Origin: Bacilli bacterium
GTDB taxonomy: Bacteria; Bacillota_I; Bacilli_A; RF39; UBA660
DNA: 6,470 nt
Assembly: GCA_028685275.1 (NCBI GenBank)
Contig: JAQUEG010000042.1
Coordinates: 1-6,470 of the forward strand
Direction of reading: 5' to 3'
Shown here: piece by piece, positions 1-4,400 of the stretch
Position numbering within the stretch: position 1 is the stretch's first letter
Layout: the number at the start of each line of letters is the position of its first letter
Made by a program: the position numbers and the translations under genes
Notes under the pieces: generated by a model
Databases searched by the model: none
What the model was told of the DNA's origin: nothing
What the model saw: only the letters and a program-made list of their open reading frames with translations

Positions 1-72
1 ACTGTGAGGAATAATTTAGTCCTTCATACTGAGAAAAATTTTAGAGACCTTTTCTCAGGTTTTATTGTGTAG
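1..72 (+). other. Possible 3' tail of a plus-strand reading frame entering from the left
   Basis: Plus-strand frame 1 is open from the first base to a TAG at 70-72 and encodes 23 residues containing NLVLHTEKNFRDLFSGFIV. The composition is protein-like and slightly less A+T-rich than the DNA after it, and the other two plus frames close almost at once. It could be the C-terminus of a gene convergent with dnaD. I do not recognise the family. An open stretch this short is not very improbable by chance in any one frame, so this is a lead and not a gene call. Confidence 0.22.
29..58. repeat. Perfect 9-bp inverted repeat with 12-base loop
   Basis: CTGAGAAAA at 29-37 is the exact reverse complement of TTTTCTCAG at 50-58. 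On the plus strand the second arm is followed by GTTTTATTGTGT, which is a poor U-tract. On the minus strand no U-tract follows. A competing smaller stem (GAGA 44-47 with TCTC 53-56) is also possible. It may be a weak terminator at the end of a convergent plus-strand gene or part of a mobile-element end; it also overlaps the possible coding tail at 1-72. Confidence 0.35.
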
Positions 73-167
73 AAATTTACTTAAAAATAAATTTAACCAT
101 TTACTATTGACACATTATAGTTGGTCTTTATATTATTATTTACTTTTTAAATATTCATATGCAAAGG

Positions 168-188
168 AAAAAGAAGTTTTAATTCTTC
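168..188 (-). terminator. Weak terminator-like element downstream of dnaD
   Basis: Seven bases beyond the dnaD stop codon the minus strand reads GAAG, an 8-base loop, CTTC, then five T. The stem has only four pairs, so it would be weak. It is listed because it is the only hairpin plus T-run found directly after dnaD. Confidence 0.25.
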
Positions 189-194
189 ATTTAT

Positions 195-845
195 TTATTC
201 TTCTTCCTCTAACCAATTATAATCGGGGATTTCAATTTTTTCCTTTTTTTGTTTTCGAAATAGTGCTTTCTCTTTTTCGATATCTTCTAATTTATTAATT
301 CCTTTTTTATGCCATTCAAATAAAATCCGATCAATGTATCTTAAATTCTTCGCTCCATTATAAACCGCTTCCTTTAAAGCTGCTATAATGATTTCTTCCT
401 TATAATTAGATTCTAACCAACCATTAATTATTTCATATTCAATTGGCGATAAAGTACGCACAAATTCTTCTTCAAACAATTGAAAAATACTACTTTCTTC
501 TGATTTCTTATCATTTAAAGTAGATAATAATATTAATGCTAATTTATTATATAAAACATCAAAAGATAAATATTCTTCCATAATACCCTTATCATTTTTA
601 TTAACCTCAATACTTAAAAGATCCTTTTCTTGTAATTGATTAATAATTTGTAATAATTGTTTATCACTAATATTTAAATCATTACTCATATAATTTATAT
701 CAAACTTATCACTTTTGTTTACTAAATAAGATATAATAATTAATTCTTCCGCATCAAGATTAATTTCTTGGTAATGACGAACTAAAAAAAGTGGTACATT
801 AATACTACCTGATTTCATAATATTTATTAATTTGTTAGCATCCAT
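195..845 (-). CDS. dnaD: DnaD, primosomal DNA replication initiation protein
   Basis: A 216-residue protein, close to the roughly 230 residues of Bacillus subtilis DnaD. DnaD acts with DnaA, DnaB and DnaI to remodel origin DNA and load the replicative helicase, and also in replication restart. Residues 1-100 match the N-terminal winged-helix oligomerisation domain (SGSINVPLFLVRHY near the start; the Bacillus protein has a similar segment ending LLLTHY). Residues 118-185 are the C-terminal DnaD/DnaB_2 domain: FQLFEEEFVRTLSPIEYEII at 121-140 and ALKEAV at 156-161, followed by the diagnostic YIDRILFEW at 170-178. The C-terminus ends in a lysine-rich stretch and YNWLEEEE, like the Bacillus YNWLE ending. 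The ATG start has AGGAGTG at 851-857, seven to eight bases upstream of the start codon from the core. It is the last gene of the cca cluster. In Bacillus dnaD is usually followed by nth; no such gene is seen here. Confidence 0.95.
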   Translation of the reverse strand: MDANKLINIMKSGSINVPLFLVRHYQEINLDAEELIIISYLVNKSDKFDINYMSNDLNISDKQLLQIINQLQEKDLLSIEVNKNDKGIMEEYLSFDVLYNKLALILLSTLNDKKSEESSIFQLFEEEFVRTLSPIEYEIINGWLESNYKEEIIIAALKEAVYNGAKNLRYIDRILFEWHKKGINKLEDIEKEKALFRKQKKEKIEIPDYNWLEEEE

Positions 846-877
846 AATATCACTCCTATTTTTATTATATCACATTT

Positions 878-1540
878 TTATTCATTATTTGGTATAGAAA
901 AAACATCATAATTATTATTTTTAATTTTAACTATTAAAAACTCTTCATCACGAATCATATAAGTATCAACCCAACGTTCATAGGCTTCTTCTAAAAAATA
1001 AGTTGATAATGGATATAGCGAACGATAAAAAACGGCATAAGTATAACGATTAAGATTATTTAAAGAAATATTATTATTTTGATAATAATAAATATAATTA
1101 CAATTACTTAATTGTTCATTATTATAACCTAAATATACACAAAAATTATAATCCTCATATTCTATATTAATAATTTGTTGCTCATTTTGATAAATAACAT
1201 CATTTAACTCATATTTATGATTAGTTAAAGTTATTTTTTGTTTATAATTAAAATTTAATGACATATTACTAAGGGTTAAAACCGTTATTTCATTGAAGTT
1301 AAACTTTTTTAACGCTTGCTCTAAAATAGTTCCATTATTATAATTTAATACTAATAAAGTTGGTTCATCTTCCGTTAAAATCAATAAATAATTATCTAGT
1401 TTATCATTAATAAATATAACTGCAATTTCATCTTCTAATAATTGTAAATATATTTTATTTATTCCTGCTGGAATACTTTTACTTTGTGGCATAATAATAA
1501 TTAAAATCACAATTAAGAAAATAAGTATTTTTTTCTTCAT
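878..1540 (-). CDS. Secreted or membrane-anchored protein, probable degenerate metallo-beta-lactamase (ComEC C-terminal-like) fold
   Basis: A 220-residue protein of no certain family. Residues 2-4 are lysines, followed by a hydrophobic segment at 5-17, which gives a signal peptide or single N-terminal anchor with the rest outside the cell. The body is rich in Asn, Tyr and Ile. The run LLVLNYNNGTILEQALKKF (62-80) followed by ITVLTLSN (85-92) has the layout of an MBL fold: strand, Asp-x-Gly, helix, then strand ending in the HxHxDH metal site. The later parts, IINIEYEDYNFCVYLGY and YTYAVFYRSLYPLS, recall the end of the ComEC MBL domain. None of the expected His/Asp metal ligands is present, so if the fold is right it is not a metallo-hydrolase. 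This is a by-eye inference. I chose the ATG at 1538-1540: GAGGTG lies nine bases upstream and overlaps the cca stop, and the alternative TTG at 1559-1561 would put seven residues before the signal. The gap to cca is 13 bases, which suggests translational coupling. Confidence 0.75.
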   Translation of the reverse strand: MKKKILIFLIVILIIIMPQSKSIPAGINKIYLQLLEDEIAVIFINDKLDNYLLILTEDEPTLLVLNYNNGTILEQALKKFNFNEITVLTLSNMSLNFNYKQKITLTNHKYELNDVIYQNEQQIINIEYEDYNFCVYLGYNNEQLSNCNYIYYYQNNNISLNNLNRYTYAVFYRSLYPLSTYFLEEAYERWVDTYMIRDEEFLIVKIKNNNYDVFSIPNNE

Positions 1541-1553
1541 AAAAAAATACACC

Positions 1554-2657
1554 TCATTCAAGAGTATGTATTTTATCCATATTTATAATATAATTTTTTA
1601 AGGTTTGTTCATCATTTTCTAATTCATTATTAATAATCTTGGTTTCTAATTCATTATATATTTTGGTTATCCATCTACCAGGGGGTCGCCTTAAAAGTTC
1701 ACATAATTGCTGTGCTGTTATTTTAATTTCATTTCTACTTTTAATTTTTAATCCATCATATATAGAAACTACTTTATATTTAGGGATTCCTTTAATATTA
1801 GCAGCAATACTAGTAATATACAAACCATATTTATACAACGTATGAGAATTAAGAATCGATAAAGTTAATACTTTATTTACTTTGTTAATAATTTCTTGCT
1901 CAGTTTTATTAAATGGATATAGGTCCATAACATCAACTTGCGCCCACATTCCTAAAACATCATCAACAATTTTTATTTTATCTAGATTTTGTAATTCTAA
2001 ATATTCTGCTAATCCTAATTCTTGCATTAATTTAATCCCATATTGAACATTAGGACTGGCAAAAATACGCGTTAATTCTTCTTTTTTGCGCGTATAAGAT
2101 AATTTTTTTAATATATATCCTTGCTTTTTAATTGCCTCTTTTAATGCGGGTTCAATTGCAAAATCAAGAATAGTAGCAAATCTAATCGCTCTTAAAATTC
2201 TTAATGGATCTTCTTTTAATTTAATAATAGGATCTTCAATAATCCGAATAATTTTATTTTCTATATCATGAATACCATCTAATTCATCAATTATTTCGCC
2301 TTTACTATTCATACAAAGAGTATTAATAGTAAAATCTCTTCTTTTTAAATCCATAATTAAATCATTAATATATTCAATTTCTATTGGTTTACGATCCTCA
2401 TATCTAATTTCTTTACGCCAAGTAGTAATTTCAAAACGAATTCTTTTATAAATCAAACTTACTGATCCATATTGTTCATTAGGTAATAATGCCTCTTTAA
2501 ATATTTTACTTAAATCATAAGGAGTGGCATTAGTACAAATATCCACATCGATACTTCTTTTCTTTAAATAATAGTCACGAACAAAACCACCAACAATATA
2601 TGCTTGAAAACCATTATCTTCAATTTTCTGTAATAACTTCAAACTTGTTTTTAACAT
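1554..2657 (-). CDS. cca: CCA-adding enzyme (tRNA nucleotidyltransferase)
   Basis: A 367-residue class II nucleotidyltransferase that adds or repairs the 3'-CCA of tRNAs from CTP and ATP without a nucleic acid template; cytoplasmic. Visible motifs are VGGFVRD at 22-28, the two metal-binding aspartates in DVD at 37-39, the RRDFTINTL motif at 106-114, DELDGIHDIENKIIR at 124-138, EDPLRILRAIRFA at 149-161 (nucleotide-recognition neck), and SYTRKKEEL in the helical domain. The C-terminal RRPPGRWI segment is typical of the Bacillus-type enzyme. The length is slightly below the roughly 400 residues of the B. subtilis protein. I start at the ATG at 2655-2657, preceded by GGTGGTG; three in-frame GTG codons upstream (2664-2672) would add five residues and would consume that site. 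The stop is TGA, which is evidence for code 11. A domain architecture of this kind usually makes full CCA-adding activity, but a CC-only or A-only enzyme cannot be excluded by eye. Confidence 0.96.
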   Translation of the reverse strand: MLKTSLKLLQKIEDNGFQAYIVGGFVRDYYLKKRSIDVDICTNATPYDLSKIFKEALLPNEQYGSVSLIYKRIRFEITTWRKEIRYEDRKPIEIEYINDLIMDLKRRDFTINTLCMNSKGEIIDELDGIHDIENKIIRIIEDPIIKLKEDPLRILRAIRFATILDFAIEPALKEAIKKQGYILKKLSYTRKKEELTRIFASPNVQYGIKLMQELGLAEYLELQNLDKIKIVDDVLGMWAQVDVMDLYPFNKTEQEIINKVNKVLTLSILNSHTLYKYGLYITSIAANIKGIPKYKVVSIYDGLKIKSRNEIKITAQQLCELLRRPPGRWITKIYNELETKIINNELENDEQTLKNYIINMDKIHTLE

Positions 2658-2673
2658 TAAATTCACCACCACA

Positions 2674-2679
2674 ATTATA
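2674..2679 (-). promoter_or_regulatory. Consensus -10 box upstream of cca
   Basis: The minus strand reads a perfect TATAAT, 17 bases before the cca ATG. The best-placed -35 window (2697-2702, TTTCTT) is poor. Transcription from here would start near 2667 and leave a leader of only about ten bases, so it may be a weak promoter or a chance match in A+T-rich DNA. It is the only promoter-like signal between the HU terminator and cca. Confidence 0.35.
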
Positions 2680-2718
2680 CAAGAAAAACAAAAAAAAAGA
2701 AAGATTAATAATAATAAT

Positions 2719-2753
2719 AAAAAAAGATAACATTATTATACGTTATCCTTTTT
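2719..2753 (-). terminator. Intrinsic terminator after the HU gene
   Basis: On the minus strand AAAAAGGATAAC (2753-2742) can pair with GTTATCTTTTTT (2731-2720) across a ten-base loop, giving twelve pairs with one G-U, followed by a T-rich tract. It begins about 20 bases after the HU stop codon. Because the A-run and T-run flank the stem, it could also work on the plus strand. It separates HU from the cca cluster. Five TAA triplets at 2706-2720 directly adjoin it. Confidence 0.8.
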
Positions 2754-2772
2754 ATTTACTACAAAATAATAA

Positions 2773-3045
2773 TTAATTAATAGATTCTTTTAACTTGCTA
2801 CCAGCTTTGAATGTTGCAACTCTTCTTGCAGGAATCTTAACTGCAACTCCAGTTTTTGGATTACGACCCATACGTGCAGGTCTCTTTTTTGCTTCAAAAG
2901 TTCCAAAGCCAACTAATGTAACTTTATTCCCTTTCTTTAGTGCTCCAGTAACTGCAGTCATAAATGCATCAACTGCACGTGCTGCATCAGCTTTAGTAAG
3001 TCCGGCTTGATTAGCCATTACTTCTACTAATTCTGCTTTTGTCAT
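2773..3045 (-). CDS. hup: HU family DNA-binding nucleoid protein
   Basis: A 90-residue HU protein, the standard length. HU dimers bend and compact the chromosome and help replication, repair and recombination. The N-terminal helices begin MTKAELVEVMANQAGL. The family signature GFGTFEAKKRPARMGRNPKT spans 46-65, with the DNA-intercalating proline at 63 in RNPKTG. The basic C-terminal strand and helix read IPARRVATFKAGSKLKE. The start ATG at 3043-3045 has an excellent GGGAGG at 3053-3058; the frame is open further upstream, but those extra 34 residues do not resemble HU and would bury the ribosome binding site. The gene is visibly richer in G+C (many GCA and ACT codons) than its neighbours, as expected for a very highly expressed gene. 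It stands alone between two terminators. HU versus IHF cannot be fully settled, but the single-gene homodimer type in low-GC Gram-positives is HU. Confidence 0.97.
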   Translation of the reverse strand: MTKAELVEVMANQAGLTKADAARAVDAFMTAVTGALKKGNKVTLVGFGTFEAKKRPARMGRNPKTGVAVKIPARRVATFKAGSKLKESIN

Positions 3046-3069
3046 TACATTACCTCCCATATCTAATAT

Positions 3070-3088
3070 TAAGCACATACTATGCTTA
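3070..3088 (-). promoter_or_regulatory. Inverted repeat in the HU leader
   Basis: TAAGCA at 3070-3075 and TGCTTA at 3083-3088 form a perfect six-base inverted repeat with a seven-base centre. It lies between the probable HU promoter and its ribosome binding site. If the start site is near 3089, the mRNA would begin with this hairpin, which could protect its 5' end. Alternatively it could be an operator. TTAAGCA recurs at 3129-3135. Confidence 0.4.
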
Positions 3089-3095
3089 TAAATAT

Positions 3096-3124
3096 AAAAT
3101 ACCATGTTTTCGTAATAAATGCAA
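3096..3124 (-). promoter_or_regulatory. Probable promoter of the HU gene
   Basis: On the minus strand TTGCAT (3124-3119) is followed after 17 bases by TATTTT (3101-3096), which is preceded by TGG, giving an extended -10 TGnTATTTT. Neither box is perfect (three and four of six). Position and spacing fit a sigma-A promoter giving a leader of about 45 bases. A TATATT slightly downstream is an alternative -10. Confidence 0.45.
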
Positions 3125-3145
3125 TAGTTTAAGCAATATTTATGC

Positions 3146-3172
3146 AAAAAATAGCCGAAAATGCTGTTTTTT
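3146..3172 (-). terminator. Terminator-like hairpin after pgi
   Basis: Sixteen bases past the pgi stop the minus strand has AAAAAA-C-AGC, a seven-base loop, then GCT-A-TTTTTT, a ten-position stem with one A-C mismatch ending in six T. The G+C core is only three pairs, so strength is uncertain. It would separate the GH94-pgi transcript from HU. Confidence 0.5.
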
Positions 3173-3187
3173 CTCGTTTTTTATCAT

Positions 3188-4399
3188 TTAAAGGGTTTCA
3201 TTTATAATTCTTTTATAATCTTCCACTCCTGGTTGATCAAAAGGATTAACCCCCATTAAATAACCATTTAATGCACAAGAAATCATAAAGAACTGTAATA
3301 AATAACCCATATTTACTTCATTTAAAATAGGGAGTGAAATAATATTATTAGGAACTTGTCCTTGGTTATGAGCTTTAATTGTAGCATGCATAGCAATATT
3401 ATTAATTTGACTAAGAGTTTTATTATAAGTTCCTATTAACGTATCATTTTGCGGTTCTTTTACATTAATAACCGTTTCCAATAAAATTTTACTACCCTGT
3501 TGAATAAATTGTCCAAGTGAATGTAAATCCCTAGTATTAATTAAAGATATTGGTAATGTTCCTTTTCCTTCTTTACCTAATGATTCAGCATATAATTGCT
3601 TTAACCATTCAGTTAAAGCATATAATTTAGGTTCATATACAGTATAAGCTTCAACTAATTTTCCCTTTTTAGCCATCATGTCACGAATAACTGCATATTT
3701 AATCGGATTATTAAGATTTAAACTAGCTTGCTTTGCACCGAAACCTAATTGTCTAATATTAATGTTACTAACCGCAATTGGTAATAATCCGACTGGGGTA
3801 AAAACCGAATAACGACCACCGATATTATCGGGTACAATAAATGATTTATAACCATATTTATTAACTTCTTCTCTTAATTTTCCCTTAACCACATCAGTAG
3901 TAATAATAAGACGCTTCTTTAATTCATTTTCAGCATATTTTTCTTTCATTAAATTCATAATTAATTGATACGCAATTGAAACTTCTAAGGTAGTACCTGA
4001 TTTAGAAATAACATTGACGATAATTTCTTTATCTTTAATTATTTCAATTAAATCATGATAATAATCAGCACTTAAATTAGTCCCTATAAAATAAATTTCT
4101 GGTTTCTTTACTTGATTATAAAAATAAGGATTAAGTGCTTCAATTACCGTTAAAGCCCCTAAATAGGAACCACCAATACCTAGTACTAAGAAAACATCAC
4201 AATTATTACGAATATAATCAGCAGTTTGTTCAATTTCTTTAATTAATGATTCATCAAATAAAGTATCTAAATCATACCAACCCATCATTGGTTTATCCTT
4301 ATTTAAATAAGCTTTTAATTGATTTATATCATAATTATAAACATTTAAATCTTCTTTACTAATAAATTCTTGCATATAAGTTTCAAAATCAAATTCCAT
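3188..4399 (-). CDS. pgi: Glucose-6-phosphate isomerase
   Basis: A 403-residue cytoplasmic enzyme interconverting glucose 6-phosphate and fructose 6-phosphate in glycolysis. LGIGGSYLGA lies at 73-82 and the phosphate-binding SKSGTT at 132-137. Signature 1, DNIGGRYSVFTPVG, spans 191-204; signature 2 contains NPFDQPGVEDYK at 385-396. Residues corresponding to the known catalytic set appear present: Glu272 in AESLGK, His293 in DLHSLGQ and Lys396. The protein ends seven residues after that lysine, whereas Bacillus Pgi (about 450 residues) has a further helix there, so the C-terminus is unusually short while the active site is intact. The ATG start has GGAGG at 4405-4409 with a six-base spacer; that site lies within the last codons of the GH94 gene, whose TAA is one base upstream, so the two are almost certainly co-transcribed and probably translationally coupled. 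Confidence 0.97.
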   Translation of the reverse strand: MEFDFETYMQEFISKEDLNVYNYDINQLKAYLNKDKPMMGWYDLDTLFDESLIKEIEQTADYIRNNCDVFLVLGIGGSYLGALTVIEALNPYFYNQVKKPEIYFIGTNLSADYYHDLIEIIKDKEIIVNVISKSGTTLEVSIAYQLIMNLMKEKYAENELKKRLIITTDVVKGKLREEVNKYGYKSFIVPDNIGGRYSVFTPVGLLPIAVSNINIRQLGFGAKQASLNLNNPIKYAVIRDMMAKKGKLVEAYTVYEPKLYALTEWLKQLYAESLGKEGKGTLPISLINTRDLHSLGQFIQQGSKILLETVINVKEPQNDTLIGTYNKTLSQINNIAMHATIKAHNQGQVPNNIISLPILNEVNMGYLLQFFMISCALNGYLMGVNPFDQPGVEDYKRIINETL

Positions 4400-4400
4400 C

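Noticed and set aside
114..142. Minus-strand TATAAT at 114-119 as a promoter reading off the left edge
   Set aside because: The -35 position reads TAAATA, a poor match, and no minus-strand gene start is visible in the remaining bases.
65..298. Plus-strand 77-codon frame starting with TTG
   Set aside because: No ribosome binding site, low-complexity Leu/Tyr/Phe-rich product, and it overlaps the certain 3' end of dnaD on the other strand.
1639..1845. Plus-strand 68-codon hydrophobic frame
   Set aside because: Lies entirely antisense to the conserved C-terminal part of cca; its apparent membrane-like composition is a by-product of the complementary codons.
2706..2720. Five TAA triplets as a phase-variation repeat
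   Set aside because: Too short, in A+T-rich intergenic DNA next to a terminator, and not positioned between promoter boxes or within a reading frame.
2795..3010. Plus-strand 71-codon frame antisense to HU
   Set aside because: Open only because of the Ala/Lys-rich codons of HU on the other strand; no ribosome binding site and no family resemblance.
3046..3147. 34-residue N-terminal extension of HU
   Set aside because: Does not match the family, would cover the GGGAGG ribosome binding site and leader, and HU is normally 90 residues.
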